Below, piece after piece: positions 1 to 11,178 of a stretch of 64,000 bases of DNA (the first letter of the stretch is position 1; each line of letters starts with the position of its first letter). This DNA is from Flavobacteriaceae bacterium. GTDB taxonomy: Bacteria; Bacteroidota; Bacteroidia; Flavobacteriales; Flavobacteriaceae. Location: contig JALWKK010000102.1 in the NCBI GenBank assembly GCA_027081505.1, positions 17,342 through 81,341 on the forward strand. The letters are read 5' to 3'. The position numbers and the translations under genes were made by a program. The notes beneath the pieces are model-generated. The model saw nothing but the letters and a program-made list of their open reading frames with translations. It searched no databases and was not told the DNA's origin.

Positions 1-586
1 CGGTTTCACTTTGTCCTACTCCTACGGTTTCTATGATAATGGTGTCAAAGCCGGCTGCTTCGCACAATACAATTGCTTCTCTTGTTTTTTTGGCAACTCC
101 TCCCAAAGAATCTCCGGATGCAGACGGTCTAATAAAAGCGTTTTCTTCTTTTACCAACTCCTGCATTCTTGTTTTGTCTCCAAGAATACTTCCACCGGAT
201 AATGAGCTACTGGGATCTATGGCTAATACAGCAACTTTATGGTCTCTTTGGGTAAGAAGTTTTCCCAATTGTTCTATAAAAGTACTCTTTCCCACTCCGG
301 GAACTCCGGTAATACCAACTCGAACCGATTTATTACTATAAGGTAAACAGCCTTTTATAATTGCTTTTGCTTTTTCTTGATGCTTATAAGCTGTACTTTC
401 TATAATGGTAATGGCTCTGCTTAATGCAGTTTTATTGCCTTTACGAATTTGACCGACCAGCTCTTCGGCAGAAGGATTTTTTTTTCGGTTTTCTTTGTAA
501 TTCTTGACAACGGTTTTGTTAAAAGAAGCAGGTGCAACAATACCTTTCACTTCAAGTAAAGCACTTTTGTTTTTACTCTTTGCCAT
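1..586 (-). CDS. meaB: methylmalonyl-CoA mutase-associated GTPase MeaB/ArgK family (3' end truncated by window edge)
   Basis: Reverse-strand translation [15 protein letters not shown]...[24 protein letters not shown]...[24 protein letters not shown]...[43 protein letters not shown]; Walker A and MeaB-typical motifs. ORF runs off the window so it is absent from the track. Confidence 0.93.
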   Translation of the reverse strand, partial: MAKSKNKSALLEVKGIVAPASFNKTVVKNYKENRKKNPSAEELVGQIRKGNKTALSRAITIIESTAYKHQEKAKAIIKGCLPYSNKSVRVGITGVPGVGKSTFIEQLGKLLTQRDHKVAVLAIDPSSSLSGGSILGDKTRMQELVKEENAFIRPSASGDSLGGVAKKTREAIVLCEAAGFDTIIIETVGVGQSET

Positions 587-600
587 ACTGTAAAGATACA

Positions 601-634
601 AAAAAAGCCCCAATCTTTAAGAAAGGGGCTTTTT
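601..634. terminator. intrinsic terminator, AAAAAGCCCC...GGGGCTTTTT
   Basis: 10-bp inverted repeat (602-611 / 625-634) with flanking A and T runs, between meaB and the 652-1008 gene. Confidence 0.8.
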
Positions 635-651
635 ATTTTTATTAGACAAAT

Positions 652-1008
652 CTAATTATTTTGCATTTTTTGCCAAATAGCAAATTGTTTTTCCGTAAGT
701 ATTTTTTTAACGGAAGCTACATAACTTTCATCAAATTTTTTCTTGTTGTCAATTACTTCTTTACTGTTTATGTTTTTTCCTGCAATGTGTTTTTTGTAGT
801 TTACTTCTTTTGCAACAATTGCTCTAAACAATGCTCGCTGTTGATCGCCGTTTAATTCTAATTTTTCAGATAAATCGGCTACTTGTGCTTTAGCTATTAC
901 TTCGGGTTTTTTTCTAGCTGCCAATTCATCGGCAGATTGCGCAGAGGCAGTTTGAATACCCAACAGCATTACAACAGAAAAGACGGCTAATGATACTAAT
1001 TTTTTCAT
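652..1008 (-). CDS. small secreted helical protein, hypothetical
   Basis: 118 aa, signal peptide MKKLVSLAVFSVVMLLGIQTASAQ, charged helical mature part. Confidence 0.75.
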   Translation of the reverse strand: MKKLVSLAVFSVVMLLGIQTASAQSADELAARKKPEVIAKAQVADLSEKLELNGDQQRALFRAIVAKEVNYKKHIAGKNINSKEVIDNKKKFDESYVASVKKILTEKQFAIWQKMQNN

Positions 1009-1140
1009 GGTTTAATTTATTAAAGTTTAGTTACTAAATATTTTCTTGCTAAAAATACCAATAATTAAGCCAAAAACAAGATTTTAGCATATTTTTTTTA
1101 AAAATTTCCAAAATAGATTTTAAAAAGTACTTATCGGAAA

Positions 1141-1264
1141 AGCTATACCTGTTCTTAATATAAAATAGTCAAAAACTGTTTTATATAGCGCAGTTACAGA
1201 GTGAAAATAGTTCAATGAGAAAACTTGAAATTGAACTATATTGTACTCGTGTTCGGTATAATTG
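1141..1264 (+). repeat. dispersed intergenic two-hairpin repeat, copy A
   Basis: About 120 bp with clear similarity to 37495-37613; hairpins ATAAAATAGT/ACTGTTTTAT (1160-1169/1175-1184) and ATAGTTCAAT/ATTGAACTAT (1207-1216/1230-1239). Confidence 0.8.
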
Positions 1265-1475
1265 TTTTTAGCTTTTTTACAATTTTCATTATTTCGTCGG
1301 TCGATAGTTTTATGTGTCCTCTTTGTTTATTTTTTTAGATACTTGTTAATGTCTATTTGGATAAAAAAAATCTTCTCCCATATATTTTCCCTATTTATTT
1401 AGTTAAATTATAAACTTAGATATCAAAATTTTCAAAAGTGTAAATAACCTGTTTGGTTTAGACTTTAGGTAAACC

Positions 1476-3365
1476 TTATTTAATCATTTCATAACTTCGT
1501 TTGATAAAGGAAGTAAGCTCCTTACCGGTAAGTAAGTTTTGCGATAGTTTTGCTAAATCTAAGGCTTGATTGATTAAGCGTTCTTTTTTCTTTTTGGTTT
1601 TGGTTTGTAAAATATTCGAAATAAGTTCGCTATTGGTGTTTACAACCAAATTATACATTTCGGGGAAATTGCCCATACCAAACATACCACCACCGGTTTG
1701 TTGCATCTCTTTCATACGGCGCATAAATTCGGGTTGGGTGATGATAAACGGATTGGCATTGCTGTCCATCGCTTCTAGCTGAATACTAAATTTTTCTTGC
1801 GGAATGACTTCCTCCAACACTTTTTTAAGTGTTTCTTTTTCTTCATCGCTTAATTTAGATGTTTGTGTATCTTCCTTTTTTATTAAGTTTTCGATGTGAT
1901 CTGCATCTACTCGTGCTAAAGTGATGTTTTCTTTTTTGTGTTCTAATTTTTGAATAAGATGCGACACAATAGGCGAGTCTAATAACAATACCTCGTAGCC
2001 TTTTTCTTTTGCCGCTTCAATATAAGCGTGTTGTTCGTCTTTATTAGAGGCATATAATAGCACGGTTTTACCATCTTTATCGGTTTGATTGTCTTTAATC
2101 TTTTCGAGTAGTTCATCAAAAGTATAATACGTCTCATCTACGGTTGGATATAGTGCAAATGCTTGTGCTTTTTCAAAAAATTTGTCTTCGGTAAGCATTC
2201 CGTATTCAATAATCACTTTAATATCGTTCCATTTACTTTCAAAGTCTTTTCGGTCTTTATTAAATAAACTTTTTAGTTTATCTGCTACTTTTCGTGTAAT
2301 GTAGTTCGATATTTTTTTAACAGCAGCATCGGCTTGTAGGTAACTTCTGGAAACATTTAGCGGAATATCGGGCGAATCAATCACGCCTCGAAGCATGGTT
2401 AAAAATTCGGGAACAATACCTTCTACATTGTCGGTTACAAATACTTGATTTTGATAAAGTTGAATTTTATCTTTTTGTACACTAATGTCCTGCGTTATTT
2501 TAGGGAAGTATAAGATTCCGGTAAGATTAAAAGGATAATCTACGTTAAGATGAATCCAAAACAACGGTTCTTCCAGTTGCATAGGATAAAGTTCTCTGTA
2601 AAAAGCCAAATAATCTTCATCTTTTAACTCGCTTGGTTTTTTTGTCCAAATAGGATTTGGATTATTGATGATGTTGTCCACTTCCCTAGTAGGAGCAGGG
2701 TCATCTTCTTTAGCTCCTTCAGGTTTTGGAAGTGTTTCGGTACGCGTTCCAAACTTAATAGGAACCGGCATAAAACGGTTGTACTTTAAAAGTAGTTGGC
2801 TAATACGAGATTCTTCTAAAAATTCGGTAGAATCTTCTGCAATATGCAAGATTATTTCGGTGCCGATTTCTTTTTTCTTTGCTTTTTCTAAGGTATAATT
2901 TGGTGAGCCGTCACATTCCCAATGTACAGCAGGAGCATCTTCTTTGTAGCTTTTTGTTATAATTTCCACTTTATCTGCAACCATAAAAGCCGAGTAAAAA
3001 CCAAGCCCGAAGTGTCCTATAATACCGGCATCGTCTGCTTTTTTATCTTTGTATTTTTCTAAAAATTCTTCGGCTCCGGAGAAGGCGATTTCGTTAATGT
3101 ATTTTTCAACCTCTTCTTGAGTCATTCCCACTCCTTGATCTATGATATGAAGTGTTTTTTTATCCTTGTCTATTTTTACTTCAATGATGGGGTTGTAATT
3201 TTCTATTTTGGCTTCTCCTATGCGGATTAAATGTTTTAGTTTTAAAGTTGCATCGGTTGCATTCGAAATTAATTCGCGTAAAAATATTTCGTGGTCGCTA
3301 TATAAAAACTTTTTTATTAACGGGAATATATTTTCTACCGCTACATTAATAGTTCCTTTACTCAT
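1476..3365 (-). CDS. htpG: molecular chaperone HtpG (Hsp90)
   Basis: MSKGTINVAVENIFPLIKKFLYSDHEIFLRELISNATDA...; the internal ATG at 3365 is preferred to the track start at 3455. Confidence 0.97.
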   Translation of the reverse strand: MSKGTINVAVENIFPLIKKFLYSDHEIFLRELISNATDATLKLKHLIRIGEAKIENYNPIIEVKIDKDKKTLHIIDQGVGMTQEEVEKYINEIAFSGAEEFLEKYKDKKADDAGIIGHFGLGFYSAFMVADKVEIITKSYKEDAPAVHWECDGSPNYTLEKAKKKEIGTEIILHIAEDSTEFLEESRISQLLLKYNRFMPVPIKFGTRTETLPKPEGAKEDDPAPTREVDNIINNPNPIWTKKPSELKDEDYLAFYRELYPMQLEEPLFWIHLNVDYPFNLTGILYFPKITQDISVQKDKIQLYQNQVFVTDNVEGIVPEFLTMLRGVIDSPDIPLNVSRSYLQADAAVKKISNYITRKVADKLKSLFNKDRKDFESKWNDIKVIIEYGMLTEDKFFEKAQAFALYPTVDETYYTFDELLEKIKDNQTDKDGKTVLLYASNKDEQHAYIEAAKEKGYEVLLLDSPIVSHLIQKLEHKKENITLARVDADHIENLIKKEDTQTSKLSDEEKETLKKVLEEVIPQEKFSIQLEAMDSNANPFIITQPEFMRRMKEMQQTGGGMFGMGNFPEMYNLVVNTNSELISNILQTKTKKKKERLINQALDLAKLSQNLLTGKELTSFIKRSYEMIK

Positions 3366-3555
3366 AATGGTATTTTTTATTGTTGTTTTATTATTTTTTT
3401 TTGTTTTTTCACTGACAAAGAAAATACCAAAATCATCAAAATGACAAGATGGCATATTTTGACGAATAGGTATAATTCGAAACTAAATATCTTTTTATCT
3501 TTTGTTTAAATTTGAAGTTAAATATGTACCTTTCGGCACTTAAAATAAAAATACT

Positions 3556-4563
3556 ATGTACACTTCAAAAATAATAGGTCTTGGAAAGTATGTACCGGAT
3601 AATATAATAACAAATGATGACTTGTCTAAAATGATGGACACCAATGATGAATGGATTCAAGAACGTACCGGAATTAAAGAACGTCGCTGGGCAGAAAAAA
3701 GTAAAGGCGAAACTACGACAACAATGGGCGTTAAGGCTGCGAAAATAGCGATAGAGAGAGCCGGAATAGATAAAGATGAAATTGATTTTATCGTTTTTGC
3801 TACATTAAGCCCCGATTATTACTTTCCCGGTCCCGGAGTTTTTGTACAAGAAGCTCTCGATATTAAAACCATAGGAGCCTTAGATATTAGAAATCAATGC
3901 TCTGGCTTTATTTATGCACTTTCGGTTGCCGATAACTTTATTAAAACCGGAATGTATAAAAATATTTTGGTTATTGGAGCCGAATTACACTCGTACGGAT
4001 TGGATAAAACCACTAGAGGGCGTGGGATTTCGGTAATTTTTGGTGATGGTGCCGGAGCTGTGGTTTTAAGTAGGAGTGAAGACGATAAAGGAATACTTTC
4101 TACGCATCTTCATTCGCAAGGAAAATACGCAGATGAGTTGGTACTTAAAGCCCCCGGAATGGGAAACAGATGGGTGAGTGATATTGTAGCCGATAACGAC
4201 CCAAATGATGTTTCGTACTATCCGTATATGAACGGACAATTTGTATTTAAAAATGCTGTTGTTCGGTTTTCGGAAGTTATTAATGAAGGACTACACAGCA
4301 ATAATCTTAGTGTAAGTGATATAAATATGTTAATTCCTCACCAAGCAAATTTGCGGATTTCTCAATTTATTCAGCGTAAATTTAAATTAGACGACTCACA
4401 GGTTTATAACAACATACAACGATACGGAAATACGACAGCGGCATCTATTCCTATTGCGTTAACCGAAGCTTGGGAAGAAGGTAAAATTAACGAAGGCGAT
4501 TTGGTTGTTTTGGTTGCCTTTGGTAGTGGTTTTACGTGGGGAAGTGCTATTATTAGATGGTAA
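3556..4563 (+). CDS. fabH: 3-oxoacyl-ACP synthase III family protein
   Basis: KAS III fold motifs: NQCSG (Cys), PHQAN (His), YGNTTAAS (Asn), TNDEWIQERTGIKERR. Confidence 0.9.
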   Translation: MYTSKIIGLGKYVPDNIITNDDLSKMMDTNDEWIQERTGIKERRWAEKSKGETTTTMGVKAAKIAIERAGIDKDEIDFIVFATLSPDYYFPGPGVFVQEALDIKTIGALDIRNQCSGFIYALSVADNFIKTGMYKNILVIGAELHSYGLDKTTRGRGISVIFGDGAGAVVLSRSEDDKGILSTHLHSQGKYADELVLKAPGMGNRWVSDIVADNDPNDVSYYPYMNGQFVFKNAVVRFSEVINEGLHSNNLSVSDINMLIPHQANLRISQFIQRKFKLDDSQVYNNIQRYGNTTAASIPIALTEAWEEGKINEGDLVVLVAFGSGFTWGSAIIRW

Positions 4564-4579
4564 TAAAAAAGTAAATAAA

Positions 4580-4613
4580 AAAAAGTGCTTCAGAAGAAAA
4601 GAAGCACTTTTTT
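4580..4613. terminator. intrinsic terminator after fabH-like gene
   Basis: AAAGTGCTTC agaagaaaa GAAGCACTTTTTT. Confidence 0.85.
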
Positions 4614-4716
4614 AAAACCTAACATAACAATATTCTTTTATCAAAGCATCGAAAGATTAATCCCCAAAAAACATCGAGTACTTAAAATTTGTTATATTTC
4701 AAATGTAGTGGGTATT

Positions 4717-4774
4717 TAAACACTTTACAATGCGTAGAAATACGTATTTTTTAAGTGTCTCATTTGGGTGTTTA
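4717..4774. promoter_or_regulatory. nested palindromic region upstream of pfkA
   Basis: Perfect 12-bp palindrome AAATACGTATTT (4738-4749) inside ACACTT...AAGTGT and TAAACAC...GTGTTTA inverted repeats. Confidence 0.45.
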
Positions 4775-4917
4775 CAAAACATAAAAAATTGTCGGTGGCA
4801 CTTAGTTGTTTTAAAATTCCGTGAATTTTTCGGATTAATTAAACAAGTACTTAAATTCAAAAAAAAATAAAACAAATTATGAAAACTGTATAAAATAGTA
4901 TTATTTTAGCTATCCAA

Positions 4918-5907
4918 ATGAAAAACAGAAAAATTAAAAAAATAGGTGTATTAACAAGTGGTGGCGATTCGCCCGGTATGAATGCAGCCATACGTGCCGT
5001 TGTGCGTGCATCGGCATATAATAATTTAGAATGTATTGGTATTTACAGAGGCTATCAAGGACTTATTGAAGGCGATTTTATACCGCTAAATGCACGTTCG
5101 GTTAAAAACATAATTAACAGAGGAGGTACGATGCTTAAATCGGCACGCTCTTCCTTATTTAGAACAAAAGAAGGACGCAAAATAGCACATCAAAAATTAA
5201 TCGATGCATCGGTAGATGCTCTTGTGGTGATAGGAGGCGACGGTACATTTACAGGAGCCAAAGTTTTTAACGAAGAATTTGATTTTCCCATTGTCGGACT
5301 TCCCGGAACCATCGATAACGATATAAATGGCACCGATTTTACCATAGGTTACGATACGGCTTTAAATACCGTAGTAGAAGCCATTGATAAAATTAGAGAT
5401 ACCGCAAATTCGCACAACCGATTATTTCTCGTTGAAGTAATGGGGCGTAATGCCGGAGACATTGCCTTAAGTGCTGGAATAGGAGCCGGAGCCGAAGCCA
5501 TTATTATCCCCGAACAAGATTTAGGAAAGGATTATTTGGTTAGTTCTTTACGAAAAAGCAAAAAATCGGGTAAATCATCTTCAATAGTTGTTGTATCTGA
5601 AGGAGATGAAATAGGAAAAAACATTTTTCAAGTAGCAAAATACATCGAAGAAAATTTAAAAGAATACGAAGTGCGAGTAACGGTTCTTGGTCACATTCAG
5701 CGTGGAGGAACTCCAAGTTGTTACGATCGAGTTTTAGCAAGTAAATTGGGAGTAGCTGCAATCGATGCTTTATTAGAAGGAAAAAAAGATTGTATGATTG
5801 GTATTCATAATTCTAAAGTAGTAGCCGTTCCTTTTGCTAAAACAATTCAAGGTGAAAACGAGATAGATAGAGCGTTACTGCGTGTCGCAGAAATTGTTTC
5901 GATATAA
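4918..5907 (+). CDS. pfkA: ATP-dependent 6-phosphofructokinase
   Basis: KKIGVLTSGGDSPGMNAAIRAVVR, GGDGTFTGA, GLPGTIDNDINGTDFTIGYDTA, LGHIQRGGTPSCYDR. Confidence 0.97.
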   Translation: MKNRKIKKIGVLTSGGDSPGMNAAIRAVVRASAYNNLECIGIYRGYQGLIEGDFIPLNARSVKNIINRGGTMLKSARSSLFRTKEGRKIAHQKLIDASVDALVVIGGDGTFTGAKVFNEEFDFPIVGLPGTIDNDINGTDFTIGYDTALNTVVEAIDKIRDTANSHNRLFLVEVMGRNAGDIALSAGIGAGAEAIIIPEQDLGKDYLVSSLRKSKKSGKSSSIVVVSEGDEIGKNIFQVAKYIEENLKEYEVRVTVLGHIQRGGTPSCYDRVLASKLGVAAIDALLEGKKDCMIGIHNSKVVAVPFAKTIQGENEIDRALLRVAEIVSI

Positions 5908-6927
<1,020 letters not shown>

Positions 6928-6930
6928 ATT

Positions 6931-7782
6931 ATGTTACTTTTTACAGACGGAGGGTCAACAAAATGCGACTGGGTTGTTTTAGATAATAACAAAGAGATTA
7001 TCTTAAAGACTCGTACCAAAGGCTTAAACCCTGCAGTATTACCTCGTAAAGTTTTAACAAACAGGATTTTAGAAAACAAAGCATTACTATCGGTTGCAAA
7101 AAAAATTACGAGATTAGATTTTTATGGTGCCGGTTGCGGTACGGCAGCTCCTTCAATAATATTGAAAAACATTTTACAAGATATTTTTGTAAACGCAACA
7201 ATAACAGTAAAAGAAGACACCTTAGCTGCTGTACACGCCATAACAAAAGAACCCTCAATAGTATGTATTTTAGGTACCGGTTCCAACAGTTGTTATTACG
7301 ACGGTAATAAAATTCATCTGGCAATTCCCTCACTGGGGTATATTATTATGGATGAGGCAAGTGGCAATTATTATGGTAAAAGATTAATTAGAGATTACTT
7401 CTATAACAGAATGCCTACAGAACTTAGAGAATCGTTCAAAAAAAAATTTGATTTAAACACCGATTCAATTAAACGGCATCTATACAAAGAGCCAAATCCT
7501 AATACATATTTAGCTTCTTTTGCAGAATTTATTTTTGCAAATGAAGAGATGAACGGATATTTTTATAAACTCCTTTCCGAAGGAATCAATAATTTTATCA
7601 AATCAAGAATCCTTTGCTATAAAGAAGCGCAACAAGTTCCTATTCATTTTATAGGCTCTATCGCTCATTTCTCTAAAGAAATAATTGAAGATGCTATGAA
7701 ACCGTACCACCTTAGTCTGGGCAAAATAGTTCGCAGACCAATAGACGGATTAATTAAATACTATCAAAAACAATCCCTGTAA
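6931..7782 (+). CDS. BadF/BadG/BcrA/BcrD ATPase-family / N-acetylglucosamine kinase-like sugar kinase
   Basis: MLLFTDGGSTKCDWVVLDN, FYGAGC, ILGTGSNSC, GSIAHF; ASKHA kinase motifs. Confidence 0.85.
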   Translation: MLLFTDGGSTKCDWVVLDNNKEIILKTRTKGLNPAVLPRKVLTNRILENKALLSVAKKITRLDFYGAGCGTAAPSIILKNILQDIFVNATITVKEDTLAAVHAITKEPSIVCILGTGSNSCYYDGNKIHLAIPSLGYIIMDEASGNYYGKRLIRDYFYNRMPTELRESFKKKFDLNTDSIKRHLYKEPNPNTYLASFAEFIFANEEMNGYFYKLLSEGINNFIKSRILCYKEAQQVPIHFIGSIAHFSKEIIEDAMKPYHLSLGKIVRRPIDGLIKYYQKQSL

Positions 7783-7793
7783 CAATTAACCTT

Positions 7794-9290
7794 ATGTCAT
7801 TTCCTTCAGTAAATCCTACAACCACAGAAGCTTGGAGAAAACTTAAACATCATTTTGAAGAAATAAAACACGAGCATATGGTAGATTTATTTGCTGAAAA
7901 TTTAGACCGTAAAAAGCAATTTTCGGTTACACTTGAAGACGTTCAGTTAGATTATTCAAAGAATCGCATCACGCAACAAACCAAAGATTTATTGTTTCAA
8001 TTAGCCGAAGAATGTAAGTTACAAGAAGCTATAGAAGCACAATTTTCGGGAGAAAAAATAAATAAAACCGAAGATAGAGCCGTGTTGCATACAAAGTTAC
8101 GGGATTTTGGTGAGATGAAGTATTCGGTTAAAAAAGTGCTTCGGAAAATGAAACGCTTTTCGAATCATATTATCAAAGGAAAATGGACCGGTTTTTCCGG
8201 AAAAAAAATTACCGATGTTGTAAATATAGGAATTGGCGGAAGCGATTTGGGTCCCAAAATGGTAACCAACGCATTGTCTTTTTATAAAAATCATTTAAAC
8301 ATACATTACATATCTAATGTAGATGGCGACCATGTACAAGAAATTTTAAAAAAAATAAAGCCCGAAACCACTGTATTTATAATAGTATCTAAAAGTTTTA
8401 CTACTCAAGAAACCATGGCAAATGCCAATACAATAAGACAATGGTTTTTGCAAAAAGCAACACAATTAGATATCGAACGCCATTTTGTTGCGGTTACGGC
8501 AAATAAAAAAGAAGCTGAAGGATTTGGTATTTATTCCGAAAATATTTTCCCGATGTGGGATTGGGTAGGAGGAAGATTTTCTTTGTGGAGTGCAGTAGGA
8601 CTTTCTACTTGTTGTGCCATCGGTTATAAAAACTTTGAATCCTTACTTCAAGGTGCTTACAAGATGGATACTCATTTTAAAAATGCACCATTTTCTGAAA
8701 ACATACCGGTTTTAATGGCGTTACTTTCTATATGGTACACTAATTTTTTTGATTTTGAGACCGAAGCCGTTATTCCATATTCGCAATACTTACACTATTT
8801 TGTAGATTACTTGCAACAAGCCTCGATGGAAAGTAACGGGAAAAGTACAGATCGCAACGAAAATCCAGTTACATACCAAACCGGAACCATAGTTTGGGGA
8901 AGCACCGGAACCAATGCCCAACACGCTTTTATGCAATTGTTGCATCAAGGAACAAAGATTGCTCCGGTAGATTTTATTGGTTTCAATCAACCACTTTTTG
9001 ATAACAAACTACATCACAATCTGTTAATGGCAAATTTTTATGCACAATCTACTGCCTTGATGAAAGGAACCTACAAAACCGATGTAGCGAATAAGTATAA
9101 TTTTTTTGCCGGCAACAAACCTTCAAACACCATTTTATTTAAACAACTTGCTCCTTACACATTAGGTATGCTAATCGCGATGTATGAGCACAAAATTTTT
9201 GTGCAAGGTGTTATCTGGAATATCTTTAGTTACGACCAATGGGGTGTAGAATTGGGTAAAAAAATGGCAACTACTATTTTGCGTAAGTAA
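7794..9290 (+). CDS. pgi: glucose-6-phosphate isomerase
   Basis: VVNIGIGGSDLGPKM, VSKSFTTQET, WDWVGGRFSLWSAVGL, FDQWGVELGK-type C-terminal motif (YDQWGVELGKKM). Confidence 0.97.
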   Translation: MSFPSVNPTTTEAWRKLKHHFEEIKHEHMVDLFAENLDRKKQFSVTLEDVQLDYSKNRITQQTKDLLFQLAEECKLQEAIEAQFSGEKINKTEDRAVLHTKLRDFGEMKYSVKKVLRKMKRFSNHIIKGKWTGFSGKKITDVVNIGIGGSDLGPKMVTNALSFYKNHLNIHYISNVDGDHVQEILKKIKPETTVFIIVSKSFTTQETMANANTIRQWFLQKATQLDIERHFVAVTANKKEAEGFGIYSENIFPMWDWVGGRFSLWSAVGLSTCCAIGYKNFESLLQGAYKMDTHFKNAPFSENIPVLMALLSIWYTNFFDFETEAVIPYSQYLHYFVDYLQQASMESNGKSTDRNENPVTYQTGTIVWGSTGTNAQHAFMQLLHQGTKIAPVDFIGFNQPLFDNKLHHNLLMANFYAQSTALMKGTYKTDVANKYNFFAGNKPSNTILFKQLAPYTLGMLIAMYEHKIFVQGVIWNIFSYDQWGVELGKKMATTILRK

Positions 9291-9506
9291 TTTTACAAAA
9301 TTGCATCTTTTTATTCGCAAATCACTTATAATAAACAAGTTAAACTTAATTTGTATTAGTTCAAATTTATAAATTCAATCTTCGTTTTTATAAATATCGA
9401 CTACAATAGTTTGTTTTTTTATTACGGTGCTACTAATTTTAGTCTCGTAAAAAGTAGAAAAATGTACACATTTCTACAGCCTATTAACCATCAAAAAATT
9501 ATAATT

Positions 9507-11141
9507 ATGAAAAACAAGATTCTTTTAGTTTTTTTACTAAGTAGTGTATTCTTTTCTTGCGAAAACAACACAATTAATACCGAGATAGAAAACGAGCCTG
9601 AATATACTGTAGCAGATATGAATGCATCAATAGTATATGTTCAAAATCAATTGCCTTTGTTTGTTAATGCATTAGGACAATTAGGAGGTGACCTTACTAG
9701 GATTGGTTATTTATTTGGAGATTACACCAGATTTGATAATCAAGATGTTTCAGGCAGTTGGTTTCAATTTGGCACTTGGTCAATAGCTTATAATGAGATT
9801 ATTCCTAATATCGAGAGCGCATTAAGCTATGCAACACAACAAAACCTTACAAACGAAATAGGTGTTTTAAAAACCATAAAAGCTTATGTATATATGACAT
9901 TAGCCGATTTTTATGGTAAAGTACCTTATTTTGATGAATCGCATCCTCAATCTATCCTTTATGATGAGGCACAATTATATAATATAGTAACGTATGATTT
10001 ATTAGACGATGCGATAAGCAATTTTAGTCAAGGAGGAACACCATTAGAAACCGATTTGTATTACGATAACGATTTTTCAAAATGGGTTAAACTTGCCAAC
10101 ACTTTAAAGTTAACTTCTTTTTTAAAAGTAGGCGACAGTAATTCTTTTCAACAAATTATTAATAACGGAAATTATATTATCGATACAGCAGATGATTTTG
10201 AGTATCAATACGGAGTAAGTAGTGAGAATCCTACCCATCCTCTCTTTAAAATGTGTTATCATGAAAATGGTGCTATTTTATATGCATCCAACTGGTTAAT
10301 GAATAAAATGTTACAAACCAACGACCCCAGAAGGCGTTATTATTTTTACAGACAAAACGGTTGTGCACCCGGAAATGTAGATAATAATGGTGCTTATTGT
10401 CCTGAAAATGAATATTTATTAGCTTGCTCAACATACTCGTACCCACTTCATTATCCTACCGATATGATTTTTTGCAGCGTAGCAGAAGGATATTGGGGCA
10501 GAGATCATGGTGATAGACGAGGAATTCCACCAGATGGAGCTACTAGAACCACAATGGGAGTATATCCTATAGGTGGTAAGTTTGATGGGAATGAATTTTC
10601 TTATTATAAAGATTTAAGCAATGGTGCAGGATTGGGCATAACCCCTATCTTACTTGCCTCTTGGGTAGATTTTATGCAAGCAGAAATGGCTTTAAACAAT
10701 AATAATTCAACAGAAGCAGAGAATTATATTGCTGCAGGGTTGTTAAAATCTGTAGAAAAATCAATGACATTTTCACAACTTGATAGTGGAGCTAACGCTA
10801 ATTATTTTCCAAGTAGTTCCGAAATATCCGATTTTATAAATTCTATTACACAAGATTTTAATAACGGTACTATTGAAGATAAATGGAATATATTAGCCGA
10901 ACAATTTTTTATAACCCAATACAGTAACGGAATATTGGCATACAACTTTTACAGAAGAAAAGGTTATCCTACCACGCTTCAGTATCATCTTAATCCAAAC
11001 CCCGGTGCTTTTGTGAGATCGTTGTTATATCCTACCGAAGCATTACAAAATTTTCCAGATTTAGAACAAAAACCCAATACACAAGTTCAAGTATTTTGGG
11101 ATACAAATCCGGGATATCCTGCGTTTCCTGTCGCTAATTAA
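9507..11141 (+). CDS. SusD/RagB family nutrient-binding lipoprotein
   Basis: Lipobox LLSSVFFSC after MKNKI; SusD-type helical region (AYVYMTLADFYGKVPYFDE), C-terminal NFYRRKGYPTTLQ. ATG at 9507 preferred. Confidence 0.82.
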   Translation: MKNKILLVFLLSSVFFSCENNTINTEIENEPEYTVADMNASIVYVQNQLPLFVNALGQLGGDLTRIGYLFGDYTRFDNQDVSGSWFQFGTWSIAYNEIIPNIESALSYATQQNLTNEIGVLKTIKAYVYMTLADFYGKVPYFDESHPQSILYDEAQLYNIVTYDLLDDAISNFSQGGTPLETDLYYDNDFSKWVKLANTLKLTSFLKVGDSNSFQQIINNGNYIIDTADDFEYQYGVSSENPTHPLFKMCYHENGAILYASNWLMNKMLQTNDPRRRYYFYRQNGCAPGNVDNNGAYCPENEYLLACSTYSYPLHYPTDMIFCSVAEGYWGRDHGDRRGIPPDGATRTTMGVYPIGGKFDGNEFSYYKDLSNGAGLGITPILLASWVDFMQAEMALNNNNSTEAENYIAAGLLKSVEKSMTFSQLDSGANANYFPSSSEISDFINSITQDFNNGTIEDKWNILAEQFFITQYSNGILAYNFYRRKGYPTTLQYHLNPNPGAFVRSLLYPTEALQNFPDLEQKPNTQVQVFWDTNPGYPAFPVAN

Positions 11142-11178
11142 TTTGTACATTTAACAAATCGGTAAAACCAACCAATAA

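Noticed and set aside
11-341. + strand ORFs of 63 and 102 aa at the window start
   Set aside because: Antisense to meaB, which has clear GTPase motifs on the minus strand.
1430-1475. GGTTTA...TAAACC hairpin after htpG
   Set aside because: Only 6 bp and no U-tract following on the minus strand; not a convincing terminator.
9454-9477. Hairpin GTAGAAAAATGT-AC-ACATTTCTAC upstream of the SusD-like gene
   Set aside because: Imperfect (2-nt bulge), single occurrence and no T run; not strong enough to call a regulatory element.
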